DNA of 64,000 nucleotides from Variovorax sp. Root318D1 (GCF_001424835.1 NZ_LMCQ01000006.1:1-64000), one strand, 5' to 3'; shown: positions 34,925 through 44,013, counted from the first letter of the stretch. Notes: generated by a model not told the origin, from the sequence alone. Numbers and translations are program-made.

Positions 34925-34964
34925 ATGTGAATTGACTGAATCACAATGCAAAGGCATGATGTGA
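34925..34964. promoter_or_regulatory. Half-iteron dyad upstream of rep, candidate Rep autorepression site
   Basis: ATGTGA (34925-34930) faces TCACA (34941-34945), and another ATGTGA follows at 34959-34964. These match the iteron core CTCACAT in inverted and direct orientation. Initiators of the Rep_3 family repress their own gene by binding such inverted half-iterons as dimers. Confidence 0.5.
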
Positions 34965-34989
34965 AACCACTTTATTGCCGGTGCAGCGC

Positions 34990-36366
34990 ATGGACGAGGA
35001 AGAAAATTCAAATTCACGGGCTCCGCCCCGGCAATTGCCCACCGCCGAGGAGCAAAGCGTGGCCAAGGCCAACGAGGCCATCGCCATCCGCCCCAAGCGC
35101 GGTCGGCTCACCTTGCTGTCACGCCGCATCTACAACGCGCTGCTCTATCACTCCCAGCGCCAGGGCGTGGACGAACCGGTCTACAAGCTGACGCTGAGCG
35201 AGCTGATCGGCGACGCCCGCTTCAATTCGAACAACACCGAATTGCTGAAATCGCACCTGCGCGACATGCAGGCCACGACCATCGAGTGGTCGACCAGCAG
35301 CAGTTCCCTCAAGCGGTGGGTGTCGTCGCAGTTGCTGGGTACCGTCACCATCGAGGAACAGGGCAGGGGACGACCCTGCATGGTGACCTGGCGCTATCCC
35401 GACGAGATCAAGGAGCGGCTGGTCAAGCCGCACCAGTACACCCGGGTGCTGCTCGAGATGAGCAGCCAGATGCGCAGCTATTCCGCCGCGGTGCTCTACG
35501 AGATCGGCGCGCGCTATCTCACCTCGCCCGGGCGCCTTTCGATGCGCGAGGACGTCGTCTGGTGGGCGGCCGTGCTCACGGGCCGCAGCGACATCAAGGA
35601 GGTCGACTACCGCTTTCTCAAGCGCGACGTCATCAGCAAGGCGCTGGCCGAGATCGACGCGCTGTGCGAGGACTTCGGGCTCGAACTGATCGAGCACAAG
35701 CGCGGCCGCAAGATCGAGGAGATCCAGTTCAGGGTGGTTCCCAAGGTCCAGCAGCGCCTGGGCGACATCAGCGCATCGAACCGGAATGTCTTCGACCTGG
35801 AACTGGTCGGACGCCTGATCGCCCTCGGCCTCAAGCAGGACGAGGCACAGGACCTCTACGCCACGACCGACGAAGGGCAGATTCGGGCGACGCTCGACCA
35901 CGTGGACCAGCGGCTGCGCAACGCCGCCATGCCGGAGCTCAAGTCGCCGGCCGCCTATTTCAAGGACGCGCTGAAGAAAGGCTATGCCGGCGTGACCCCC
36001 ATGGAGCCCGCGGGCGGCGGCAACGGGCAGCCGCCCGCGCTCGCGCCGCCCGTGGCGCCCCTGTCCGAGGCCGACCGGCTGCGGCGCATCCGCGAGCTCT
36101 GGGAAAACGACCGCATGGGGCAGGCGCGCGCGGTGTTCGCCGAAATGCCGCAGCCCATGCAGACCGAAGTGCGCACACGCTTCGAGACCGATCGCCTTGA
36201 CCAGATGGCGGCCCCGATCGCGCGCGCCTGGCGGCGCGATGGTCCGACCAGCCGGGTGGCCGCGACGACCTTCTATCGCTGGCTCGCGCAGGACACCTGG
36301 CCCGAGGAGCCGACCGACCGGGTGCTGCTGGACTTTGCACTGCAGCGCGGGGTGGTTGGTATCTAA
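34990..36366 (+). CDS. rep: Rep_3-family (RepA/RepB-like) replication initiator
   Basis: Protein of 458 residues from the ATG at 34990; GTG 34981 and TTG 34975 are in-frame alternatives. The N-terminal half resembles the tandem winged-helix Rep_3 initiators (LTLLSRRIYNALLYHSQRQG; YTRVLLEMSSQMRSYSAAVL; RGRKIEEIQFRVVPKVQQRL). The C-terminal 150 residues form an extra charged region not needed in small plasmids. It should bind the five iterons immediately upstream. It is transcribed away from parA. Confidence 0.85.
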   Translation: MDEEENSNSRAPPRQLPTAEEQSVAKANEAIAIRPKRGRLTLLSRRIYNALLYHSQRQGVDEPVYKLTLSELIGDARFNSNNTELLKSHLRDMQATTIEWSTSSSSLKRWVSSQLLGTVTIEEQGRGRPCMVTWRYPDEIKERLVKPHQYTRVLLEMSSQMRSYSAAVLYEIGARYLTSPGRLSMREDVVWWAAVLTGRSDIKEVDYRFLKRDVISKALAEIDALCEDFGLELIEHKRGRKIEEIQFRVVPKVQQRLGDISASNRNVFDLELVGRLIALGLKQDEAQDLYATTDEGQIRATLDHVDQRLRNAAMPELKSPAAYFKDALKKGYAGVTPMEPAGGGNGQPPALAPPVAPLSEADRLRRIRELWENDRMGQARAVFAEMPQPMQTEVRTRFETDRLDQMAAPIARAWRRDGPTSRVAATTFYRWLAQDTWPEEPTDRVLLDFALQRGVVGI

Positions 36367-36379
36367 GCGCCGTTCCGCG

Positions 36380-36404
36380 TTTCTACGCACTGCGGTCGTA
36401 GAAA
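36380..36404. promoter_or_regulatory. Inverted repeat TTTCTACG-N9-CGTAGAAA between rep and pyrB
   Basis: Perfect 8-bp dyad 14 bp after the rep stop and about 60 bp before pyrB. It is not followed by a T-run on the plus strand, so a terminator is doubtful. A second short dyad, TACGC-ATG-GCGTA, is at 36439-36451, next to a -10-like TATAGT (36451-36456). These may be operators for the HTH-bearing PyrB or another regulator. Confidence 0.45.
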
Positions 36405-36462
36405 TCCATAAAAATAGACGCTGTGCGTATTCATGCCTACGCATGGCGTATATAGTCGCCGC

Positions 36463-37758
36463 ATGAGCCACCAGCAAGACATCCTGCGCGACGCCATGCG
36501 CCGCCTGAACCTCACGCGGGACGCGTTTTCCGAGCGGCTCGGCGTGCGGCGCCGCGCACTGGACACGTGGCTGCTGCCGGACGACTCGCGCGAGTCGCGA
36601 GCCATGCCGGAGATGGTCGGCAAGTTCGTGGCCGAGATCCTCGATCGCGAGGCGCTCGGTGCAGCGGCCGCGGGCGGCGCCAATCCCGACCGCCCGCTTG
36701 CACAGCGCATCGCGGTCGAAGGCCGCTCACACCTGCTGTCGGTCGCGCAGTTCGACCGTGGCAGCCTGGAAGACCTGTTCCAGGTCGCCGACGTCATGCA
36801 GCCCATCGCGCGGCGCCAGAAGGTCACGCGGGTGCTCGAAGGCGCCGTGCTCGGCAGCCTGTTCTTCGAGGCCAGCACGCGCACGCGGGTAAGTTTTGGC
36901 GCGGCTTTCTGCCGCCTCGGCGGCACTGTGTGCGACACCACGGGCTTCACCTTCTCGTCGATGGCAAAGGGCGAGTCGATCTACGACACCAGCCGCGTGA
37001 TGAGCGGCTATGTCGATGCGCTGGTCATCCGCCATCCCGAGCAGGGCTCGGTGGCCGAGTTCGCGCGCGCCACCAACATTCCGGTCATCAATGCAGGCGA
37101 TGGTCCGGGCGAACACCCCAGCCAGGCCATCCTCGACCTCTACACGATGCAGCGTGAGTTTTCGCGCCTGGGCAAGCTGGTCGACGGCGCTCACGTGGCG
37201 ATGGTCGGCGACCTGAAGTACGGTCGCACGGTGCATTCGCTGATCCGCCTCCTGTCGCTTTACCGCGGGCTGAAGTTCACGCTGATCGCGCCACCCTCGC
37301 TGGAAATGCCGGCGTATCTGGTGGAACTGGTCGCCCGCAACGGCCATGTGGTCGAGCAGACCCCGTCGCTGGAGCAGGGCCTGCGGGGCGCCGACGTGGT
37401 CTACGCCACGCGCGTGCAGAAGGAACGCTTCGTGGGCGAAGAGATGATCGAGGGCTACACGCCCGAATTCCAGGTGCGCAAGGCCCTGGTGGACGCGGTC
37501 TGCAAGCCCGACACCATCCTCATGCACCCCTTGCCGCGCGACGGCCGCCCGGGCGCCAACGACTTGAGCGTCGACCTCAACCACGACCCGCGGCTGGCGA
37601 TCTTCAGGCAGACGGACAACGGCATCCCGGTGCGAATGGCGCTGTTCGCGGTGCTGATGGGCGTGGAGAAACAGGTGGCACGTTCGATGCGCGACGCCAC
37701 CTGGCGCTCGCCAGCGCACGTTGGACCGGACGATGCGGACTTCGATGGGCGTGACTAG
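36463..37758 (+). CDS. pyrB: Aspartate carbamoyltransferase with N-terminal HTH-like extension
   Basis: Protein of 431 residues; ordinary ATCase chains have about 310. Residues 1-65 (LNLTRDAFSERLGVRRRALD, then TWLLPDDSRESRAMPEMVGK) look like a DNA-binding HTH. The ATCase core follows from about 85, with the carbamoyl-phosphate loop FFEASTRTRVSFG, GEHPSQAILDLYTM and HPLPRDGRPGANDLS, all intact. It catalyses carbamoyl-phosphate + aspartate to carbamoyl-aspartate in pyrimidine synthesis. There is no Shine-Dalgarno before the ATG, and the -10-like TATAGT lies only 7 bp before it, so the mRNA might be leaderless. Confidence 0.88.
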   Translation: MSHQQDILRDAMRRLNLTRDAFSERLGVRRRALDTWLLPDDSRESRAMPEMVGKFVAEILDREALGAAAAGGANPDRPLAQRIAVEGRSHLLSVAQFDRGSLEDLFQVADVMQPIARRQKVTRVLEGAVLGSLFFEASTRTRVSFGAAFCRLGGTVCDTTGFTFSSMAKGESIYDTSRVMSGYVDALVIRHPEQGSVAEFARATNIPVINAGDGPGEHPSQAILDLYTMQREFSRLGKLVDGAHVAMVGDLKYGRTVHSLIRLLSLYRGLKFTLIAPPSLEMPAYLVELVARNGHVVEQTPSLEQGLRGADVVYATRVQKERFVGEEMIEGYTPEFQVRKALVDAVCKPDTILMHPLPRDGRPGANDLSVDLNHDPRLAIFRQTDNGIPVRMALFAVLMGVEKQVARSMRDATWRSPAHVGPDDADFDGRD

Positions 37759-37985
37759 GGCTTCAATCCGCCCGAAGCCACCCTGACATACGACGGTCCC
37801 GCCCAGGCGGCCTTCGCCTCTCGATCGCATCGCTCGCAAGGTACGTAGTTCCCCTCGCCTCGGCGTCAGATTGCGATCAGCTCGACGCAAGAGCATTCGA
37901 TCGTCCGGCTTCACCCGGACGGAGACAAGCCCGACCAGCTTCAGCTGCGCCGGTTGCGTTCGATAACCCACTGCATCGGGAACGT

Positions 37986-38408
37986 ATGAGAAACAGAAAC
38001 CTTGTCAGGGGGCTCTTCCTCATGGCAATCGCATTGGCCTTCGGCCTCACGGCGCTTCGCTACCCCATTGGAGACCTGAGCCGCGCCGGACCCGGTCTTT
38101 TTCCCGTCATGGTGAGCAGCTTGCTGCTGCTGATCGGCGCCTCGACGGTGGTCCGTGCGTTCTTCGTCGAGCCGGTGCGGTTGGACCTCCATTTCAAGAA
38201 CATCGCACTCATCCTCGGAAGCCTTTGCGGCTTTGCGTTGATCTCGATGTACCTGGACATGGTCGCGGGCATCGTCTTCATGGTGTTCTGCTCGGCCTTC
38301 GCCGGCAGCTCGAACTCGTGGGTGCGCAACGTCAAGATTTCGGTCGGCCTGATCGCCATGGCGTTCGCGCTTCAAAAACTCCTCGGCTTGAACCTGCCGC
38401 TTTTTTGA
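37986..38408 (+). CDS. tctB: TctB-family small membrane subunit of tripartite tricarboxylate transporter
   Basis: Protein of 140 residues with four hydrophobic segments, including GLFLMAIALAFGLTALRYPI and LFPVMVSSLLLLIGA, and the PGLFP motif of TctB. It forms the inner-membrane pair with TctA encoded 10 bp downstream. No tctC is adjacent. Distance from pyrB is 227 bp, with nothing recognisable in between. Confidence 0.88.
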   Translation: MRNRNLVRGLFLMAIALAFGLTALRYPIGDLSRAGPGLFPVMVSSLLLLIGASTVVRAFFVEPVRLDLHFKNIALILGSLCGFALISMYLDMVAGIVFMVFCSAFAGSSNSWVRNVKISVGLIAMAFALQKLLGLNLPLF

Positions 38409-38418
38409 GGCCACGACC

Positions 38419-39942
38419 ATGGAAGTCCTGAACAATCTGGCGTTCGGTTTCTCGCACGCCCTCACGTGGCAGAACCTGATGTTCTGCGCCATCGGCTGCA
38501 CGGTGGGCACACTGGTCGGCCTGCTGCCGGGCCTCGGCCCGCTGGCAACCATCAGCCTGCTGCTGCCGCTGACCTATTCCATTCCAACGACCGGCGCGCT
38601 CATCATGCTGGCCGGCATCTACTATGGTGCGCAATATGGCGACAGCGTGAGCGCCATCACCATGAAGATCCCGCATGCGAGCAGCATCGTGGCCTGCATC
38701 GACGGGTATGCGATGACGCTGAAGGGGCAGACGGGCCTCGCGCTCTTCACGGCCGGCTTCTCCAGTTTCATCGGCGGCACGGTCGCCATCCTGGTGCTGT
38801 CGTTCTTCGCGCCCATGCTGGGCGAGGTCGCCTTCCTGTTCGGTCCCGCGGACTACGTCGCAATGATGCTGGTCGGCTTCGTGTGCGTGAGCTTCGTCAC
38901 GACCGGCAGCCTGCTCAACGGCCTGGCGATGTGCATGATCGGCGTGCTGCTCGGAACGATCGGCACCGACGTGAACAGCGGCATGGCGCGCTTCACGCTG
39001 GACATGCCTTTCCTGACCGACGGAGTCGGCATCGTGAGCATCGCGCTGGGCTGTTTCGGCATTGCCGAGATCACCAAGAACCTCGACTCCCGCGAAGAGC
39101 GCTCGCCCTTCAACGGCAAGATCAACCTCATTCCCACCTGGGCGGAGTTCAAGCGGATCATCCCCAGTGCGCTGCGCGGCAGCGTGGTCGGTTCTCTCCT
39201 GGGCATCCTGCCCGGTGGCGGCCCCACCATCGCGCAGTTCGCCGCGTACGCGCTCGACAAGAAGGTCAGCAAGTACAAGCACGAGATCGGCTCCGGCTGC
39301 ATCGAGGGCGTGGCCGGCCAGGCCGCGGCGGATGAAGCGGCCGCGCGCACGAGCTTCATTCCGCTGATGAGCATCGGCATTCCCGAGAACGCCGTGATGG
39401 CGCTGATGCTGGCGGCCTTCATCATCAAGGGCATTCAGCCGGGGCCGAACATGATCGGCGCCCACCCCGAGCTGTTCTGGGGCCTGGTGGCCAGCATGTG
39501 GATCGGCAACGTGTTCCTGCTGGTGCTGAACGTGCCGCTGGTGCGCTACTGGCTCTCCGTGTTCAAGATTCCGTACAGCGTGCTTTTCCCGTCGATCCTG
39601 TTCTTCTGCTGCATCGGTACCTACAGCGTCAACAACAACCTCGAAGATGTCTTCATCACGTCCGCCTTCGGCTTCATGGGCTATATGTTCATGCGGCTCG
39701 AACTGGACGCCGCGCCGCTCATGCTCGGATTCATCCTCGGCCCGATGCTCGAGGAGAACTTCCGCCGCGCGATGCTGCTGAGCCGCGGAAGCTTCAACAC
39801 CTTCGTCTCGCGTCCCATCAGCGGCACCTTGCTCAGCATGATCGGCATCTTCGTCGTGTGGCAAGTGGTCTCGTTCATTCTTCAGGCCCGGAGGAAAGGG
39901 GCCATTGCACCCGCGCCCCTGGCGCTGGAACCGCAGGAGTAG
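38419..39942 (+). CDS. tctA: TctA-family large membrane subunit of tripartite tricarboxylate transporter
   Basis: Protein of 507 residues with about 11-12 membrane segments and the family signatures GCTVGTLVGLLPGLGPLATI, YYGAQYGDSVSAI and LLGILPGGGPTIAQFAAYAL. It transports carboxylates by cation coupling, fed by a Bug/TctC receptor. Its receptor must be encoded elsewhere; the three orphan Bug genes of this window (2138, 25782, 48248) are candidates. Confidence 0.93.
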   Translation: MEVLNNLAFGFSHALTWQNLMFCAIGCTVGTLVGLLPGLGPLATISLLLPLTYSIPTTGALIMLAGIYYGAQYGDSVSAITMKIPHASSIVACIDGYAMTLKGQTGLALFTAGFSSFIGGTVAILVLSFFAPMLGEVAFLFGPADYVAMMLVGFVCVSFVTTGSLLNGLAMCMIGVLLGTIGTDVNSGMARFTLDMPFLTDGVGIVSIALGCFGIAEITKNLDSREERSPFNGKINLIPTWAEFKRIIPSALRGSVVGSLLGILPGGGPTIAQFAAYALDKKVSKYKHEIGSGCIEGVAGQAAADEAAARTSFIPLMSIGIPENAVMALMLAAFIIKGIQPGPNMIGAHPELFWGLVASMWIGNVFLLVLNVPLVRYWLSVFKIPYSVLFPSILFFCCIGTYSVNNNLEDVFITSAFGFMGYMFMRLELDAAPLMLGFILGPMLEENFRRAMLLSRGSFNTFVSRPISGTLLSMIGIFVVWQVVSFILQARRKGAIAPAPLALEPQE

Positions 39943-39970
39943 GACCGCGGCCCGGTGCGCCACGCATGGA

Positions 39971-40411
39971 TCAGGAATCCGGCGTGAAAAGCACCGTGCC
40001 GTGCGCGAGAACGCGGGTCCGGTCGTCTGCGCCTTTCATCGCGCCTTGCAATTCCAGGATGCTGCCGCCCTTCGAGTGGGCGGCGATCGACGTCACCTGC
40101 CATTCCATGAGGACCGTCTCGGTCGCGAGCACCGGGCGCAGCAGGTCGACCGAGAAGCTGGTGCCCAGCACGCTCCCTCTCCTGGCGAAGTGCGTGGCGG
40201 TGAGTCCCAGCAGGAGAGACGTGGTGTGGGTACCGCTTGCGATCAATCCGCCGAAGCGCGTGCCGCGCGCGAACTCCGCATCGTGGTGCAGCGGGTTCTC
40301 GTCGCCCGCGGCCATCGCAAAGCGGCTCACTTGCTCCTCGCTGAATGCATGGGTCCGCACGAAGCGGTATCCAGGCGCGATGGGCGCGCCCGCCGGTTCG
40401 ATCTCATTCAT
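39971..40411 (-). CDS. MaoC-like hot-dog dehydratase
   Basis: Protein of 146 residues. The hydratase-2 motif is visible as FAMAAGDENPLHHDAEFARG and GGLIASGTHTTSLL. Such enzymes hydrate enoyl-CoA or act as thioesterase-like partners. The start overlaps the acyl-CoA ligase stop by 8 nt, forming an operon with the ligase and nitroreductase. It probably handles the CoA ester made by that ligase. Confidence 0.87.
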   Translation of the reverse strand: MNEIEPAGAPIAPGYRFVRTHAFSEEQVSRFAMAAGDENPLHHDAEFARGTRFGGLIASGTHTTSLLLGLTATHFARRGSVLGTSFSVDLLRPVLATETVLMEWQVTSIAAHSKGGSILELQGAMKGADDRTRVLAHGTVLFTPDS

Positions 40412-42056
40412 GGTTCGAGAGGAGGGTGATGGCTTCGCGGCTGCCAGCCTGCTCGCGCAGCCGGAACTTCTGGATTTTTCCCGTGGCCGTCTTCGGCAAG
40501 CTGCTGAATATCACCCGGCGCGGGCACTTGAAGTGGGCCAGCCGTTCGCGGCAGAAGGAGATGATCTCTTGCTCGGAAGGTGCCGGCGCACCTGCCCTGA
40601 GCTCGATGAACACGCACGGCACCTCGCCCCATTTCTTGTCGGGCTGTGCGACGACGGCGGCATGCAGGACCGCCGGGTGTCCATGAACGACGTCCTCGAC
40701 TTCCACGGACGAGATGTTCTCTCCGCCGGAAATGATCACGTCCTTCGACCGGTCGGTGATCTGCGCATATCCATTGCCATGAAGGACCGCGACGTCGCCG
40801 GTACGGAACCAGCCACCGGCGAGCGCCTTGCGCGTTGCGGCCTCGTTCTTGAAGTAGCCCATCATCACCGTGTTCCCGCGCAGCATGAGTTCCCCTGCGG
40901 TTTTTCCGTCGTGCGGAACGGGTTCGAGCGTGTCTGCGTCGCCGACCATGAGGCCTTCGAACATGGCGGCGCGCACGCCCTGGCGCACCCGGAACTTGCC
41001 CTGTTCCGCCTGCGGCAGATCGTTCCAGCCGTCTTGCCACACGCAACTCACCGGCGTTCCAGAAACCTCCGTGATGCCGAAGACGTGTTCCACATCGAAG
41101 CCCATGGCCAGAACCGCATTCAGCACGGAAAGGGGAGGGGGAGAGCCCGCGGTAAGGACGCGCACGGGACGAGACAATCGGACGTGCCGCGCCGAGTCCG
41201 CGAGCATCGCCATCACGGTCGGCGCTGCGCAGAGATGATCGATCTCATGCGTGTCGATGGCTTGCAGCACCGCGTCGCCGGACACGCGGCGCAGGCAAAC
41301 ATGGGTACCCGCTGCCGCCGTGATGGCCCAGGTGAAGCACCATCCGTTCGCGTGGAACATCGGCAGCGTCCACAGATACTTCGGTGCGCGCGGCATCGCC
41401 CAGTTGGTGATTTGCAGCAGGCTCATCAGGTAGGTCCCGCGGTGGCTGGCAACCACACCCTTGGGATCGCCTGTCGTACCGGAGGTGTAGTTCAGGGCAA
41501 TCGGCTGCCACTCGTCGCTCGGCCAGCAGCCGGGAAAGCGCGGATCTCCGCTCGCCAGCAGAGACTCGTAGTCGGCCTCGCCGATGCTTTCCCCGGGCGG
41601 AGCGAGGTGGTCGTTGATGTCGACGACGACAGGAGGATTGTCGAGAAGCTTCAAGGCGGCCGCGACCGTCCCGGAGAACTCGCGGTCGACCATCAGCAGC
41701 TTGCACTCGCCATGACGCAGGATGAACGCGATCCCTTCAGGGTCCAGGCGGTGGTTGATCGCGTTGAGCACGGCGCCGGCCAGAGGTACGCCGAAGTGCG
41801 ACTCCAGCATGGCCGGTGTGTTGGGCGCCAAGACCGAGACCGTGTCTCCCGGCAGGATGCCTCTGGTCACCAGCGCCGACGCAAGCCGATGACAACGCTC
41901 TCGCGTTTGCTCCCATGTTCGCGACAGATCGCCGTGCACCACAGCCAGGCGCTTCGGATGCGCCTGGGCAGCGCGATCGAGGAAGCCGAGCGGCGTCAGC
42001 GGCACATGATTTGCCTCGCAGCGATCAAGGCCTTTTCCATAGGATTCCGCACTCAT
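40404..42056 (-). CDS. AMP-forming acyl-CoA synthetase (fatty/aryl acid-CoA ligase)
   Basis: Protein of 550 residues from MSAESYGKGLDRC; the longer frame overlaps the nitroreductase gene and is rejected. It has the AMP-binding P-loop LNYTSGTTGDPKGVV, the hinge/A8 region ITDRSKDVIISGGENISSVE and a C-terminal catalytic Lys in KTATGKIQKF. It activates a carboxylic acid to its CoA ester with ATP. Its start overlaps the nitroreductase stop by 4 nt. Confidence 0.91.
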   Translation of the reverse strand: MSAESYGKGLDRCEANHVPLTPLGFLDRAAQAHPKRLAVVHGDLSRTWEQTRERCHRLASALVTRGILPGDTVSVLAPNTPAMLESHFGVPLAGAVLNAINHRLDPEGIAFILRHGECKLLMVDREFSGTVAAALKLLDNPPVVVDINDHLAPPGESIGEADYESLLASGDPRFPGCWPSDEWQPIALNYTSGTTGDPKGVVASHRGTYLMSLLQITNWAMPRAPKYLWTLPMFHANGWCFTWAITAAAGTHVCLRRVSGDAVLQAIDTHEIDHLCAAPTVMAMLADSARHVRLSRPVRVLTAGSPPPLSVLNAVLAMGFDVEHVFGITEVSGTPVSCVWQDGWNDLPQAEQGKFRVRQGVRAAMFEGLMVGDADTLEPVPHDGKTAGELMLRGNTVMMGYFKNEAATRKALAGGWFRTGDVAVLHGNGYAQITDRSKDVIISGGENISSVEVEDVVHGHPAVLHAAVVAQPDKKWGEVPCVFIELRAGAPAPSEQEIISFCRERLAHFKCPRRVIFSSLPKTATGKIQKFRLREQAGSREAITLLSNHE

Positions 42057-42793
42057 GGTTTTGTCTCCTTGGCGGTGTTGTGGAACGTCGTGAATGTGGA
42101 AACCGGCTCTCGTTCGGTGACGAGCGAGTTCTCGATCGAAGACGGGTCGGCGTAGCCCAAGCTCATGCCGCAAACGAGCATCTGGCCCGCGGGAATTTCC
42201 AGCAGCGCGGCGATCTGGCGATGGAACTTCAGGAAGGCGGCTTGGGGGCAGGTGTGGAGATTGCGGGCTCGCGCGGCGACCATTACGCTTTGCAGGAACA
42301 TGCCGTAGTCCAGCAGGCTTCCTTCCTGCAGCGCGCGGTCTACCGTAAAGAACAATCCCACGGGTGCATCGAAGAACCGGTAGTTGCGCCCGTGCTGCAC
42401 GTGCATGCGTTGCTTGTCGCCCTTGGCGATGCCGAGCAAGCCGTAGAGATCCCAACCCACCTTGCGGCGCCGCTCCAGGTAGGGGGGAAACCATTCGCGC
42501 GGGTAATAGTCGTAAGGCTCGGCCAGGTCCTGTGACCTGCGAGGATCGTCGTCGAGCTGCGCAATCGCAGCGGACAGGCGGGTCTTCGCAGGGCCAGTGA
42601 GGACATGCACATGCCAAGGCTGCATGTTCATGCCGGACGCGCTGTAGCGCGCTGTCGAGAGAATCGATTCGATTTCTTCTTGCGAGACCGGCCTGGGCAA
42701 GAACGCCCTGACGCTGCGCCGAGAGGCGATTGCCCAATCGACTGCGTCCCGCAGGGCTTGCGCGTTCAACGGCGGCGCCATCATTCGATTCAT
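42053..42793 (-). CDS. Nitroreductase-family FMN oxidoreductase
   Basis: Protein of 246 residues with the FMN-binding N-terminus AIASRRSVRAFLPRPVSQEE and the ASGMNMQPWHVHVLTG segment, and a late GMSLGYADPSS motif typical of the nitroreductase fold. Members reduce nitro groups, quinones or enones with NAD(P)H. As first gene of the three-gene operon it may prepare a substrate before CoA activation. Substrate unknown. Confidence 0.9.
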   Translation of the reverse strand: MNRMMAPPLNAQALRDAVDWAIASRRSVRAFLPRPVSQEEIESILSTARYSASGMNMQPWHVHVLTGPAKTRLSAAIAQLDDDPRRSQDLAEPYDYYPREWFPPYLERRRKVGWDLYGLLGIAKGDKQRMHVQHGRNYRFFDAPVGLFFTVDRALQEGSLLDYGMFLQSVMVAARARNLHTCPQAAFLKFHRQIAALLEIPAGQMLVCGMSLGYADPSSIENSLVTEREPVSTFTTFHNTAKETKP

Positions 42794-42972
42794 TCCAGAT
42801 ACCCTTGCAATTCACGGCCATGCACCCGCTGCAGGTGCTCGTTCATGGCCACTCTATCGGTCAAGGGTTTGCGGGTCGATGCCCAAAGACAGCGGCACGG
42901 CCGAGGTACCCGGGCACCCCTCCGGGTACTCCAAGTGCAGTGGCTTCAGTCCTCGCGCCAGAACGCTGGCGG

Positions 42973-43992
42973 CTATTCGGCCGTAGGCACTGCCGACCGA
43001 TAGGCCCCGGGGCTGACGCCCGTCCATTTCTTGAATGCGCGATGGAAGGCGCTTGTTTCCTGGAATCCGGTCCGCTCGGCGACATCGGCCACCGTCAACG
43101 ACGCACTCGACAGGAGATCGATGGCGATGTCACGTCGCAGATCGTCTTTCACCCGCTGGTAGCTCAGGCCCTCCTGTTGCAAGCGCCGTTGCAGCGTGGT
43201 GCCGGAAACCGAGAGTTCCTGCGCGAGCTGCTCCAGGTCGGGCCATGCATCGGGCCGCTGGCTGCGCAGCCGATGGCGCACCTGTGCGTTCGTGCTCGCG
43301 TCGTTGCGGTACTTGACCAGCAGATTGGCCGGCGCCGCCCGCAAGAAGTTGTCGACCGTCTCAGCGGATTCAGCGATCTTCAGATCCAGCAGATCGCTCG
43401 CGAAAGTGATGTGCGTGGTCTTGCCGCTGAACTTCACGTTCTCACAGAACCGCGTGCGGTAGTGGCTGTCATCGGCAGGAGGCGGGCATCGGAACTGCAT
43501 CTCGCGCAAAGGAATCCGCCGGTGCACGAGCCAGCATGCCAACCCATGCACGAGGATGAACCAGGTGCCGTAGCCGAACAGCCGGCGCAGCACGCCGCCG
43601 TCATGCAGGATCACGCGCGCCTCGTCCGCCGAGCGGACCAGCTCCCCTTGAAAGTCGTCCAACGTGGCGTGCAGGAACCTGAGGATGCGACGAATGGCGT
43701 GCTCCAGGTTGTCCGAGCTGACTGCCGCCCGCGTCATGAGCGCGTAGCTCCCCCGGCGCAGTCCATGGCTGTCGAGGCCGAAGAACTCATCGTCCATCAG
43801 ATCGGCCAAGGCCACCCACATTCGCGAATACGCCTCGGCCGACACGCGCGCGCGCGGTGCGTTGAGCAGGTCGCGATCGAGCTTCGCGGCTTCGAGGACA
43901 CGGCTGAGGTCCATGTTCCGTAGCGCGGCGGCATGGATCGCCTCGTGCACCAACTCGATGGAAACCGTTCCCTTCAAGCCTGCTGACTTCAT
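42973..43992 (-). CDS. AraC-family transcriptional regulator
   Basis: About 339 residues from MKSAGLKG. The N-terminal two thirds is the arabinose-binding-like domain seen in OruR/ArgR-type regulators (LVHEAIHAAALRNMDLSRVL start, GSYALMTRAAVSSDNLEHAI). The C-terminal double HTH includes LAQELSVSGTTLQRRLQQEG and VAERTGFQETSAFHRAFKKW. It lies 179 bp upstream of the nitroreductase operon on the same strand and probably regulates it. Confidence 0.9.
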   Translation of the reverse strand: MKSAGLKGTVSIELVHEAIHAAALRNMDLSRVLEAAKLDRDLLNAPRARVSAEAYSRMWVALADLMDDEFFGLDSHGLRRGSYALMTRAAVSSDNLEHAIRRILRFLHATLDDFQGELVRSADEARVILHDGGVLRRLFGYGTWFILVHGLACWLVHRRIPLREMQFRCPPPADDSHYRTRFCENVKFSGKTTHITFASDLLDLKIAESAETVDNFLRAAPANLLVKYRNDASTNAQVRHRLRSQRPDAWPDLEQLAQELSVSGTTLQRRLQQEGLSYQRVKDDLRRDIAIDLLSSASLTVADVAERTGFQETSAFHRAFKKWTGVSPGAYRSAVPTAE

Positions 43993-44013
43993 ACAAACCC
44001 CGCTCAAGAATCG

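Larger units (their letters stand above)
34463..34989. other. oriV: Replication origin region (oriV) between parA and rep
   Basis: Gene-free 527 bp between divergent parA and rep. It contains the parA promoter/operator (34476-34521), a GC-rich stretch, five iterons (34708-34825), then an A/T-richer stretch (about 34860-34985) that could be the unwinding element, with half-iteron repeats just before rep. A sequence ATATCCACT at 34711-34719 is a weak DnaA-box-like match. The arrangement is that of Rep_3 iteron origins. Confidence 0.8.

Noticed and set aside
36380..36404. Rho-independent terminator for rep
   Set aside because: The stem is perfect but no T-run follows on the plus strand; treated as a possible operator instead.
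38332..39963. 543-codon minus frame opposite tctA
   Set aside because: His/Glu/Ala-rich shadow of a membrane protein gene with no recognisable fold.
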